Shown: piece by piece, positions 12,301 to 23,700 of the stretch
How positions within the stretch are numbered: position 1 is the stretch's first letter
Layout of the letters: the number at the start of each line of letters is the position of its first letter
Source of the DNA: Mesodorylaimus sp. YZB2_4
Lineage: Eukaryota; Nematoda; Enoplea; Dorylaimida; Dorylaimidae
Length of the DNA: 64,000 nucleotides
Direction of reading: 5' to 3'
Assembly (NCBI GenBank): GCA_030248295.1
Contig: JASANH010000138.1
Span: 682,001 to 746,000 of the forward strand
Notes under the pieces: model-generated
What the model saw: only the letters and a program-made list of their open reading frames with translations
The model's database searches: none
Told to the model about the DNA's origin: nothing
Position numbers and translations under genes: made by a program

Positions 12301-15300
12301 CGTTTTGCAGATCGCTTTAGTTTTTTGCATCATCCCTGTGAACTTATAACTATTTGCGCTTTCTGCATTCCGCCAGTTAAAAAAAACCACTCGCGTTTCC
12401 CCCACTTCGAATTTCGATATGTTCGTTTCGCGCGTTCTCCAATTTCCGGCGCAGGCTGGGGGCCATAGAGCGGTCTTCTTCCTTTTCCTCTTACATTCGG
12501 CGCCCGACGTTCAAGTCGTATTTCAATTTTCCCTAAGCGCTGACTCGCGCAGACGTTTATCGCTTCCGAGTGTACTCGTTTTTCTCCTCGAATGGACCTG
12601 TAACGATGTATACCACACCTTAGACCACCGTACCAATATCCGCTTTTTGAATATTTCCACGTGTCCACATTCACGCAATCGTAAAAGAAATTTCGAAGCC
12701 TCACTCTTGCCCACACATACTGCTATGCTTACGAATATTGGCCGTTCGTACGCATAGACACCAGTTGGACCAAGTCAGGACGATGGGTGTAAATCCCACG
12801 AGATAACATATCTGGCCGAAGTGGAGTGCTCCTTGCGGTTAACTGGTCGATTTTCCGCTTTAATGGGCTTCGCGCCGAATGGCGAGTTAAGTGGGCGCCC
12901 CGCATCGCCCTTTCCTGTATAAGCCTCGTTTCAATATCGCTGTCTTACTGAAGTTGGTTAGTATTGCGTAAACTCACTTGCTTTATCTCCGTTCCAAATA
13001 TGGCTGAACCCCTGATCGACGGACTCGCGCTAGCGCTCACATGTCAAAGTGGTCTCAAAGCAGCTGTTTTGGTAAGTGCTCACTCGAGCATGCTAATTAC
13101 ACGGAGTGTGGGACAGGGCATTACCTATGCTTTGAAGACCTTTACTGGAGACTCTCCACAATGTTCCAACGAAAGGATGTTAGCTAGCCTGGTATTCGTC
13201 TCATTCTTAGATTTCCGTCAAAAGAATGTCTGCCTTTGCATGCTGACTCGTAAAGTTTATGGGAGTTTCCGCAGTTTAATTCTCTCTTGCTTTTGGAGCG
13301 AAACATGCGTTCGGGCATTCGATTAGTCGATGAGGAGTTGGTATTTATAGTGGGGCACTGTAGGAGATTTGTGCTGACGTTAAGACCACACGGGAGACAT
13401 ACAAAAATTAAAAGTTATCTTAATTATTTTAGTATGTTTCTAAGCAAACATAGTCGAGCCATCCAAATTTAGCATTTGATGAGAGTACCCTGCTGGCGAG
13501 AAAGATTTGCCCCACTTGTCTACATCGAGTGTTGATGAATTCCTCTCGGCTTGTGGACACGTCCTCGACTCAAGTTGTCACTTGCACAATTCAAAGAAAC
13601 TAAAACTAGTCGATGCCACGCGTGACATTTTGACCCCTTATATTCCAAAAAAAGCAGCTAAAACGGCCAATTCGATCGTTAGAGCTCTCTCCGTTGGACG
13701 GTTTTTAACGTAAAAGGGAAGAGATGACGCGAGAAAATGATTGCGGCTAGGCGAAGGTGCCTCCGAGTTAAGGCACGCCTTCAGCATTAGCTGCTCGAAG
13801 ATGAACTGCCGTCGTCGTTGACTACTGCCTACGTCGAAGACCGGAAAAGATTATAGAGGCCCAGATGGGCTAAGGATTCGGGCTGAGGAGTCGAATGCAT
13901 ACGTAAATAGTCAAGGATGGTCAGTCGACGTGGGCGCAACCCTAGCATTTTCCGATACTTCACTTTCCAAAACGACGACGACGAACTTGACGATTCGATT
14001 AGCCGATGGATTCGTAATAACAGTATCACCGACACCCAATTGTCCTCACGTTTCGATGCTTTATTTTCTCAGAAATCGAGGGGGATTGAGAGTTTGACAG
14101 TAAGAGGACCTAATGAGCGCAAGATAATGTCTCAGCTGTCTCCTCTCCCTGCGACTCTCCGAGCTAAAACCCTAAACTGCCAGCAGTGATTCATATTGGT
14201 GCTTTTTAGGACACGCGGACTCATATCGTCAAGGAGGTGTATGATACAGAAGCATCGTATGTGGAGAACTTGCAACTAATTGTCCATGTAAGCCAATCCT
14301 GGTCAAAGTGGCCCAAGTCTCCACTGTGCACTGTACCTTCTGACATTCCATTTAGAAGTACCTGCGCCCTCTGAAGCGACCCGAGCTTTGCACTTTGATC
14401 GACCCGACACTGGTAGACGAAATATTTTTCCAAATTCCCGAGGTGCTGGGTCATCACGAGTTATTCTTCGCGGCTTTGAAGTCTCGTTTGGACAATTGGG
14501 ATAACCGCCAAAAGATTGGCGACATCATTTTGAATAATGTGAGGACAAGATCTTTAATCAGCTCTCCTGTCTTCCATGTGTCTTCTGTATTTCAGTTCAC
14601 CAAGCAGTCAGTGATCGACACTTACACTGCATTCATTAACAACTGGAAAAATGCAAAGCACGCTATTCGTGCCGCCTGTCACGCTAAGCCGGCTTTTGCA
14701 AAATACTTGGAGGTGAGTCTGCAGGAAAAAAACTTGTTTCCACGGTTATCAGTGCCAGGATGTGCTTCATAGAACTAGCTGCTATACCCTATATGTATGT
14801 AGTCAGGGTTCTGGCGTACGAGAACGAGATGCGCCCGTTTCCAGAAGCTGTTCACTTTCGATTTTTCTTTGTTTTACAAATTCTCCTTTCCCTTTTAGCG
14901 TTGCTCTAGAGAGCATAAAAACAAATTGACGCTCGACGCGCTGCTCATTATGCCTGTTCAGAGAATACCCCGCTACGAGCTACTGATTAAAGTAAGAGAC
15001 AATAAAGGCTGTTCTGCTTTTTTCGTAACAATGCCAGTGTTTGACATTTTAGGAATTACTGAAGGTAAAAAGGTGCACGCCTTCGCTCAAACTTGGGCAT
15101 GACGATCTTTTTGTGAATGGCTTTTAGCACACTAGCGTCGAGCATCCGGACCACCCATTATTAGTGAGGGCTCAGAAAGAGATTCACGAACTGGCCACAA
15201 AGATTAATCACGTCGAGCAGGAGGCCGGCTTAGCCGAGCAAATGCAGCAACGTCTGCGCGAAATCGAGGCCATAGTTGATGGATTGGATGACGTAAGTGG

Positions 15301-18300
15301 GATCCACTCGCCAACGAGAATCAGTACCGCACGGGAAATAGGCTTGGGTAGCAAGCGTGACTGCTCTCCTTTTTCAAGTTTAAAGTCGCAGAGAAATCTG
15401 AGCAAGATTTTCTTCGGGAAATGTTGGTGACCTTGATGTTCTGATAGTTGTCACAACTTTCTTGGGGACCATTCGAAAAATCTGGAATCCACGAGAGTAT
15501 TGCTTAGGGAATCGAGGATAGCTATGTGAATCTTGAGGGTCATTGCTCGCAGCAATCTGTGCATAGATTCTGTTGCCTTCTCCAAGGAACTGTGCATACT
15601 GTACAATACGATCTTTACTCTCGTGACTGGCCTGCGGGAAGGGGCTCCGCGGGATTTCAGTTTCCGTGTGTATTTATGGTAAGTTTTTGATGTCGAACAG
15701 GCGATCAAAGCTCGAGCTTCTGTACAAACAGTTTCCTTCGTTATTATCTGACACTGACGTGATGTTTAGAAAAAATTAATGATGCGGGCCGGTACAGTAG
15801 GTACAATAGCTCATGTCGGTATATTAATGGTCCAAGAGCTCATAAAACAAAGCCCAGACTGTAATGACGACAAGCCTGTAGGAACTCATGATAAGTAAGG
15901 CTTCCGCTGGGAACACACGCTTCTTAATTGCCCAATCCCGGGAAAGAGGCGCTGCATTAGTTATGCCTCACCGTCAGAAGTCACGCGATACTTTATTAAA
16001 ATGTTGAGAGGGCAGAGACGATGCGTAGCCAAACTCCTCGCAGCAGGTCCTGGCAGGCTCCTCGATCAGCCAGTCGTTAGCCAGCAGCAACACTGAATGA
16101 AATGAGGCTCATTGCCTTCATGCCGATGGCTTTAACAATGTCGCTCAAGTGCACTGAGGCATGGTTTGAATAGATTGTGACTACCTTCCGGTGTAGCATT
16201 TTAGATTCACGCTTCATTAAATGGACTCTGCCTTTCAGCTTGTCTCGATTGAACGGGTCTTTTATCGATACGATTTGGTCAGTGTGTCGGTAAGCTGTGC
16301 AATGCAGTGCCTGCGCCACTATCCATAGCCAATAAGACTAATCTGTACTCAGACTCACGGAGGCAAAAAGGAACGATGCCTATTCTTGTTTTCCGATCAG
16401 TTGATCATAACCAATGTGAAAAGAAAGAGCGCTGGTGCACTTCGTAAAATGCCAGCTGTGAACTCGTGAGTAGTCACACGGCTACTGAGCATAAAACAAT
16501 GTGATCAATGTTAACTTATCAGGTCATCAAGCACATCGTGCAACTTTTTGGAGAGTAACAAATTCAAGCTTCTTATGAAGATCTCGTTGGATGACTTGGA
16601 TACCACAAAAAGTAAAGCTCATCTTGCAAGTCTGCCATAAGCTATTAAAAGAACATTTTTCTCAGACAATACAGCCTTGCTGCAAAAGATTCAAGAAGAA
16701 ATCGGACAGTTACAGGAAGATCTGCGGGTCTTGGGAAAGATCTCAGAACTGCTGGTTCTTTTGAAAATGCAGCACGATGTGAGTTCAATTGATTTGATTT
16801 TGAGATTGAGTGCAAACAAGCATGTCTTGTAGGACGTGGAGAAAGAGATTGAAAAGCTTAAAGATTCCATTCGAAAGCAACTGACTGACAAGCATCATGA
16901 AATGACTACAAATCCTTTATTGACTAGCCTCGACTTGTTGGTTACGACTGAGTAAGTTCTGAGGACCATGTGCCAAATCGGATGAGCAGACACCTCGTTT
17001 CAGAGCTGGCGTAGAGACTTTGTCAGTCACATTCCAGAGTGCGGATAAACGTGTTGCTTGGGAAAAATGCTTCAATGATGCTAAAGAAGCATTGGGTAAG
17101 GAGTGGGTGGAGTGCCTTGAAGAAGATGGATTGAATCAGGATATTTTTGTAGCCTTGTCACTATCGAGACGTCCGCCTCCAGTTTTTCTCAAGCCTATAG
17201 CCGCCCAGCGTACTCGATCTGGATTACACGTAATTTCGGGTTGTATAAATCAGAAATTACTCGTTTACGTGGCCCTTTTTCAGTACACGTGCGCCGCCCC
17301 CACCATCGGCCGCAACGAGCATGGATACCCGAATGTCTGGATATGCAATTCGGACGGCTATGTGGGCCAAGTTTGTGTCATGACTTTGACACCCGAAGCT
17401 GAGCTGTCTTGCTGCAATGGCATAACGAATTCAAGAATTTTGTGCATATGCGCAGTCCCTGATGCCAAGTAAGAAACAGTTGTCATGGTCAGAGAAAGTG
17501 CACTTTTTGTCTAACCCCCACCAGTTCACTTAATATAAGATAGTCTACTTATCCTGGTCCTACACCGATGAATGCATACTGTAGTTCCTATTTTGCTAAT
17601 TCTAGAATACACTGGTTAGACTTCCTAATGTAAGTTTACGGCCAGTCAGTGCGATTTGTGCTCTGCTTTTTGTGTTTTGCCTAACACCAACGGCTCCAAC
17701 AATTGATTTTCCGTCACTTGCACCGAGGCATGGCTTTGATAAAATTGTATACCGCTTGAAAAAAATCTCATTCCTTGCCACCCTGAATGTGCGTAAATGC
17801 TTTAAGGCATCGTGCATCCCCATGCACATATTCTTTCTTGCGTCAGCACGGCTACAAGCAATGACTGTTTTGCGTACCTTTAGTAGTTCTTGCGAAAATT
17901 CAAGATTTTCATTTCTCTTCTCGCTATGTCAGGCATTCGAGTCACAGACGGCCGAGAAAAAGTTCGACAGCTGCAACGTCGCCGGCGTCACAGGGATCGT
18001 CGGCTGTTGATTCGGGATACAACTTGGAACTTGACAGGTAGGTGGGTGGCGGATGACGCAGATAGAGGACCTGTGTTTGCATGTAGAGTAGGTTATGGAG
18101 GACTTAAGGGGTGATAGACTGTATCTGCGATCGCACGATGGAAGGTCACGCGGTGGGTGACCTTATACAAAGTAATCCTTTCAGAAGGTATACTGTATGC
18201 TCATTCAAGTCGCCCCTTGCTGATTTAGTGATTCCAGCGACAACGAGTCTGGTGGCGATGGTAATGCCAAGAGCAACAGTCACACCTCGAATGGTCGTGC

Positions 18301-20294
18301 ACCCTCAGCAGCCGCACCTATCGGACCAAGCAGCAGCAGCAGCGGTGTCTCTGGAGAATTGACCGCAACTGCATCATCCGCGTCCTCGTCGTCGTCCGCC
18401 CCTGATCAGCCCACGATGCGCAAGAAGTCGCAAAAGGACTCAAATGCGAGTTCGTCGACACTTGCACCAGGCGATGGAACGACGGCTGAGTCGAATGCAG
18501 CACCAACTGATGATTTGCTCGGGCCAACCATGTGGTTGGGGACGGAGGACGGGTGGTAAGTATGGAGGTATTTGCGGAAAGGACCGGGCCCTGGTGGAAC
18601 TGTGCTTTCAGCATACACATATTCAATTACAACGACAGTGTCAGAACCCGAAAGAACAAGTTGAAGGTGCAGCACGCAGCGTCAGTGCTGGTTATCGCGT
18701 AAGTTCACTCTGATTCTTTGTGAGTGAAACAATAGGAAACAAGCCGTAATGGTTGTTGCAAGTGGGCCCAACCTTTCCATCGCTGAATTCTCAAACTCGA
18801 AAGCGAGAATCTGAAATTAGGCGCAGTTGGGGGCTTTGGAAAATGTTCATAATCAATTCTTAGCTTCTAGTGTTCCGTAATTGACGCTCTCTCCAGACAC
18901 CGTTCGGGAAGGGCTAGTAATTTGAACCGTGCATGGGTTTCCTCTTCCGCATAAAATCCGCGATAGCAAAACGGGTGAAGTGAAAAAGGTGCCCTCATCT
19001 CAACAGGTTGCTCATTATAGCGCTGCATTTGACTATTCTGTACCCACGCAAAGAGTCTCCACTTGACATCTCTCCAATCTGTGCCTTTCTCCTTTCCAGT
19101 CACGTCGACGATCGCGTGTTTGTGGCTCTTGGCGACGGGTCGCTACTGTACTACGACAGGGATCAAGGTAAGTGGCCCCACCGTGAGTGCCCGACTCTGC
19201 CATTCACTCTGTCGGTTGTAGATGGGCACTGGGACCTCGAACATTTCAAGTATCTCGAACTTGAGCAGCTGTCGCGCGGGCCGATCTCAGCCATGTTGAG
19301 CGTTACAAATCGTCTGTGGTTAGGTGTACGAAATCGAATTTGCGTTCTTAATCCTCAAAGTTTGAAAGTAGAGGTGAGTTGCACTGATCCTGGGCTTGCA
19401 CTATCTCCACCTCTACCTCCCCTCCGCTGTTGTAGAACGTCTTTCAAGCCAGCAGCGATGTGGACAGCAATGTGGGCTGCATGGCCATGAGCGGGCTCGG
19501 TGTCTGGTTGTCCATGCAGGGCAGTCCAGTCATCAAGTTACACCACGCTCACAGCTACGAATGCTTGTTGGAAGTGAACGTCTCCCCGATTGTCACCAAG
19601 ACATTGGCAGGTGAGCTAGCCCGTCACATCCGTGTATCTCGTGAGCATACCTCCTGTGCTTTCAGGCTGTGACGACATCATCAGGCAGCACAAGCTATCG
19701 TGTCTTCGCGTGGCCACGTTGCTGTGTTGTAAAGACTACTTATGGGTCGGCACTTCAGCAGGTGTCCTGTTGCACTTGGGCTTACCTCACATCAACCACA
19801 ACACGACTCGCTTGAACACCACACCCGGCTTATCGAGTAAGTCCCCTATGCCCATCGCGAGATCACATGATCGCGCAATCTCCCTGTTCCAGGTGTTCCG
19901 CTAGGTCATTGCGGCCAGTGTCGCTTCCTGACTTGTGTTGAGCTTATGCAGCCGGCGAATCTGTCTCAGTCCAATTCACGAGCTGGTAGTTTCACGACCA
20001 TCAACGAACTCAGTCGGCGTCGCATGTCCCTCAACATTGCTTCCCTACAGCAAGGGAAAGTAAGTGCGTACTGGGTTCCCAGTCCCGTTGCCCGCTGTCT
20101 CGCGATCTGCCTGGCCGCACTATTGGAGGCAGACCCAGTCTTCGAGATCGTTGCTCATTCAGACCTCATTGCAGGTGTACGTGGTGTCGGGTGGCGACGG
20201 TTTCGAGGATTTCCAGGATATGTCGAATGACGAAGGCGATGACGATACTGGCCGCGATGATAGCACTAACCATATTCTTATATGGCAAGCCTGA
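9391..20294 (+). CDS. ARHGEF17: Rho guanine nucleotide exchange factor, ARHGEF17 (TEM4)-like
   Basis: Activates Rho-family GTPases by nucleotide exchange. Twenty-four exons: 9391-10971, 11283-12107, 14210-14287, 14356-14538, 14596-14712, 14899-14991, 15053-15064, 15128-15292, 15379-15426, 16353-16465, 16523-16611, 16666-16778, 16833-16951, 17004-17229, 17284-17468, 17933-18037, 18229-18555, 18612-18698, 19100-19167, 19222-19373, 19436-19610, 19666-19836, 19893-20059, 20175-20294. Sum 5319 nt, an in-frame 1772 residues. Residues 1-802 are Ser/Pro-rich and disordered. The DH domain starts at DTRTHIVKEVYDTEASYVEN and includes MPVQRIPRYELLIKELLKH. A PH domain (GGKKERCLFLFSDQLIITN) follows. A C-terminal beta-propeller-like region contains VWICNSDGYVGQVC, MWLGTEDG, DDIIRQHK, LWVGTSAGVL and SGGDGFEDF, and ends DDSTNHILIWQA, matching ARHGEF17. 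Exon 7 is a 12-bp microexon (ELLK). The DH-PH junction exon (15379-15426) is less sure. Introns over 300 bp (10972-11282, 12108-14209, 15427-16352, 17469-17932, 18699-19099) show no other gene. Confidence 0.92.
10961..11062 (+). repeat. 49-bp tandem duplication spanning the ARHGEF17 exon 1 donor site
   Basis: Two exact copies of a 49-bp unit lie at 10961-11009 and 11010-11058, with a 4-bp third start. The unit contains the last bases of exon 1 and its splice donor (TGTCAG/GTAATAGG), so the donor is duplicated 49 bp apart. Only the first donor (after 10971) keeps the frame with exon 2 at 11283. The second would add 49 nt and shift it. Confidence 0.9.
12108..14209 (+). other. Long ARHGEF17 intron before the DH domain
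   Basis: This 2.1-kb intron separates the disordered N-terminal exons from the DH exons. It contains several open frames (about 12964-13326, 13507-13713 and 13917-14189, +) with no recognised domain. One of them begins with a credible coding exon, listed separately. No repeat or RNA gene was recognised. Confidence 0.4.
13000..13071 (+). CDS. Candidate alternative first exon of ARHGEF17
   Basis: An ATG at 13000 opens 24 codons (MAEPLIDGLALALTCQSG...) that end exactly at a strong GTAAGT donor in phase 0. The next DH exon at 14210 starts in phase 0, so splicing 13071 to 14210 would give a shorter RhoGEF lacking the 802-residue disordered region. This is inferred only from frame and donor quality. 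No promoter evidence was seen and chance remains possible. Confidence 0.3.
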
Positions 20295-20532
20295 CGCACG
20301 ATAAGTGCACCACCACAGTCGACACTGTTGTCGCTGCGGAATGTATAGTCACTTGCTGGAATGTAGAGCTTGTGATCATGTTGGCGTACCTTGCCTGTGC
20401 TAGTAATTTCACGTATTTCGCGTGGTCTCCATAGTAACTTCATATTCATCAACGCTCAACAAATAAGCAACAGCGTTCCTCAAACTTCCAATTCACTCAT
20501 ATTTTCACGTTCTCCTTTGATCACCGCTTTAT

Positions 20533-22104
20533 CTAGAAACCCATCGGATGCGGTTGTGGCGCAACGGCTGGTGGCATGCCGCCCAAGGCCTCTGGTTTCT
20601 TGTGCTCTTTATGTTCCGAGAATGGTTGAGCTGGCGCCTAATAAGGGAGGACAATGCCCACTACAGCTGTACGACAGAACATCGAGCATCAACTTACCTG
20701 TTCGTCTTTTGGTTCCACGATATGAATATTATCGGGCAACGGAACTTTCGGGCCAATCAAGCCTTTGGGGTCGTGCGGCAACATGATCTTTACTTTGATA
20801 CCAAGCACGCCTAAACCATAAGAGTGATCAGGAATGATACTAGCTGTGACAAGGTTGTGAATAGCTAAATACAAAAAGACCAACCCAGTAGATCCATAAA
20901 CAAGTATGCAAGGTCCAACGCTTAGGGGGTGGGGTAATTTGCATATGCGCGAATCTTCCCTATTCCCCTTCGGCTGTTCTTGACGAAGAACCCTATTTCT
21001 ACCTGTTTTTTTACAAAGAACATTCGAGATGGGACCTGGCCAAGAACGTTCGAGATGGGGCTGCCCACGTCTTTTTTCTCAGGGGCAGAAGGTAAAACAT
21101 GCACAGGGGACCCTTGACAGCCTTTTAGTCGACTGACGATAAGACCAGGGGGTACCAGACCCTGATACTTGCCTATAAACCATCGAGGAACTTTAAACTT
21201 CAGAGTGGTGAAACTTTTGCCTTCGTTTTGCCTCACCAAAAGCTCACCTTGACGAAGTTGCACGTGGCGCACGGCTTTTTGAAGGTATTCATTCGTGGGT
21301 TCTCCAGAGTGGATCATCAAACCATCGACGAACTTCATAGCCTTCGCTCGTTGACCACGAAGTTTTCCAGAAACGATCACTTCGCATCCCTTCGCTTGCG
21401 ACTCCATGATGAAACGCAAAACACCGTAGCAGGCCCTGAAGATCGACTTATGACGCATCTTGAAAAAAGACGTGTAAAATCTGCAGGCTTACCGTCGAAC
21501 GGCCAATCCTCCGATCAGCTTGTAGCGAAGCGACTCGCACTGAGCGACAGCGCACAGACCGCGGTTGCTGACTTTCTCGGCATAAAGCTACAAAACATAA
21601 TGAAGTTAAACTTTATGGGGACTGCCCTGGAACGCAACCAAGGACCAGAAGAAGTACTACTACAGTAGTGCACTGGACTACAGAACCAGAAGTTACCAAT
21701 AATACAAGTAAGCACGATTCATTTTCCAACCAACCCTAGGCCAATATATTTCAAGGATAAAATGGGAGCTTACTTCGACAGTTCCTTCATCGAATCCAAA
21801 CCGCTTCTGAACCAATGAGGTCAGCTCACGAATTCGTCGTCCCTTTTCACCCAATACATTTTGCGTGCGGGTGGCACTGATGATAACTTCAGTGCGGGTA
21901 GGTGTTTTACGAACCTCTACGCCCGAATATCCATCTTCGGCCAATTCACGCATCAAGAAATTGTTCAATTCCGCTTTGAAAACCCCATCGGACACGAACT
22001 ACAGATCAATTGAATGAAGTAATAAAAAAAATAAACGAGGGCATCGAAAACAAAAATTACAGGTCTGCGCTTACCTTCCTCTTCTTAGTTTGTTGTTGCG
22101 CCAT
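20533..22104 (-). CDS. RPS3: 40S ribosomal protein S3 (uS3)
   Basis: Small-subunit ribosomal protein at the mRNA entry channel. Six exons (complement): 22075-22104, 21774-21998, 21493-21587, 21248-21435, 20698-20810 and 20533-20637, summing to 756 nt (251 residues). Exon 1 encodes only [10 protein letters not shown]. Exon 2 starts [12 protein letters not shown] and carries the KH-domain stretch [18 protein letters not shown]. Then follow [48 protein letters not shown] and [15 protein letters not shown], with KIMLP and VEPKDE near the end. The last exon is a short divergent tail ending HPMGF. It is head to head with the RPA43-like gene and ends 238 bp from the convergent ARHGEF17 stop. Intron 4 (20811-21247) contains open frames but nothing I recognise; a hosted snoRNA is possible but not supported. 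Confidence 0.95.
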
Positions 22105-22378
22105 GTTTTTTGCCGTGTTTGCCTTCAAAATGAAATCAAGAATATCAAAACCAACACGACCTAAATTACTTTTCTCCAAATTTTACATCGAAAACGCAAA
22201 TAATGCAGAACAAACTAAAAAAATTTTCACGTTCTTATGGAACGCACAAGGGCCCACTGCGCTTTGACATAAGCAGCTAAGACCTGCGGATCGTTTGTGC
22301 GCGGAAGATTTGCATTGATCGATCGCGAGGATTTGCTTTTCAATCGCAGTTGCTTGTTTTTTTCGAATTTTTTTCGAA
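22105..22378. promoter_or_regulatory. Bidirectional promoter region, RPS3 / POLR1F-like
   Basis: Only 274 bp separate the RPS3 start codon (complement of 22102-22104) from the RPA43-like start at 22379, in head-to-head orientation. The region must contain both 5'UTRs and promoters. It is AT-rich with runs of A and T. No TATA box or named motif could be assigned with confidence. Confidence 0.6.
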
Positions 22379-23594
22379 ATGGAAGTTGATAACCCAGTTC
22401 TCTATTCTTGTTTCGCTCAAACATCCGGCGAGGAAGTCGGCAGTTCAATGCGAAAGGCAAAGAAACTGGCCAAAGTTCCGGGCTCTTGTGTCGCAATCGT
22501 CGAACATACACAAACATTTTCGCTCCCTTGGAACTTTGTCGATCGGTTGAATGATGGACTTGCTATCATTTTAGATAAGATGCTGTTTAGTTATCAGCAG
22601 AAGTAACTGTTTTTAGTTTTGATTTTTGACGCTCAGTGCAGTTAGGTCTACGTTTTGAGACTCAATGGTGTTCCGATTGCTCGAGGCAAACCAAAGGTCG
22701 TGGAGAAATATTCTGTCATCACCGAAGATCAACCTCAGTTCCATTTCCCCGTTCGATGCAGATTTGCTGTCTTTCGCCCCGAGACAGGAGCTATTCTTCC
22801 AGGTATGACTCACGAGAGATACATATATTCCGCCCCGCGATTCTGGGACTGGGAAGGGCACTCCCAGCCACCATGGTAATGTGGATAGGACGGGGGTTCA
22901 GGCATCATGCTTTGGACGGTGCCAGGAAGAGGTATTCTGTGCGGTGTCACAAGGTTAGCCTGACAACGTGGCACTGCCCCCTTTCGGGTACTGCTCCAAG
23001 CGTGCCCAGAGCCCATTCCCATTCACATAACATGGTGTCCCAAGAGTCTCGTAATCTAAGGCTCGTCCACGGGCTATCGGCGAGTCTGGCAGAGGCCCTT
23101 GCCAGATATTTTCTTACATTAGGACGTTAAAAATTTTGGTGGGTCAACCACGTAACTAGAGCCGAGATGAGACGGCGTAGTCTTACTTGATTGGTCCTCT
23201 TACAATATCATGCAGGACTGATACCGACTTATTGCAGCGAGTGGAGCCCCGCCCTGCCATGCATCTGTTTCTAACTGATGCATGAAGGCCAGAGAGAAAC
23301 AGCTCACTTCCGTGAGAGCGTTAGGTTTACTCGTGTGGTTGTTGTTCAGGACTTGCGCGAGCTCCAGCATCCCGCCAGACACTAATTTATTCTTTTGATT
23401 CAGCACGCGTCGTTCGGGTCGACGAAGGCCAAATCGTGTGTTCAGTGTACGGCGTTGTGACGGCCAACATTTGGAGAAAGCACGAGAGGAAACAGAAGGC
23501 CAAGGCTAGCGTTGATGATCAGGTGATGCTGAAGGTACATCGAGTCCGTCTGTTCCGAAGGCTGATGCAAATCGATGCGGAGCTCGTGAAGTAA
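22379..23594 (+). CDS. POLR1F: RNA polymerase I subunit RPA43 / POLR1F-like
   Basis: Probable Pol I stalk subunit, which in other eukaryotes binds Rrn3/TIF-IA for rRNA gene initiation. Three exons: 22379-22602, 22660-22802 and 23404-23594, 558 nt, 185 residues. The join gives FSLPWNFVDRLNDGL, then SYQQK/LNGVPIARGKPKVV and FAVFRPETGAILP/ARVVRVDEGQIVCSVYGVV. This follows the order of human POLR1F (LxGVPIAYDNIKVVGE, DFVIFCPEPG, VNKVSSSHIGCLVHG): an RPB7-like N-terminal domain followed by an S1/OB-like segment. Exon 2 uses an unusual TTTTGAG acceptor; the better YAG sites upstream give stop codons. It is shorter than the human protein because the low-complexity tail is missing. The match is moderate, resting on motif order and lengths. 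Intron 2 (22803-23403) shows nothing recognisable. Confidence 0.7.
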
Positions 23595-23700
23595 TTTTCA
23601 TATTTTATGCATACTGAATGGGCCTTACGTAAATTGACACGACATAGAACTACAAGAGTAAGCAGTGGGGACAAAAGTGCACCAAAAAATTGTCACTCAT

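Noticed and set aside
16077-16319. Minus-strand frame of 80 codons inside the ARHGEF17 PH intron
   Set aside because: It lies in an intron opposite a well-supported gene and has no recognised similarity.
18318-18675. Minus-strand open frames over the ARHGEF17 Ser-rich linker
   Set aside because: Shadow frames of a Ser/Thr-rich coding exon.
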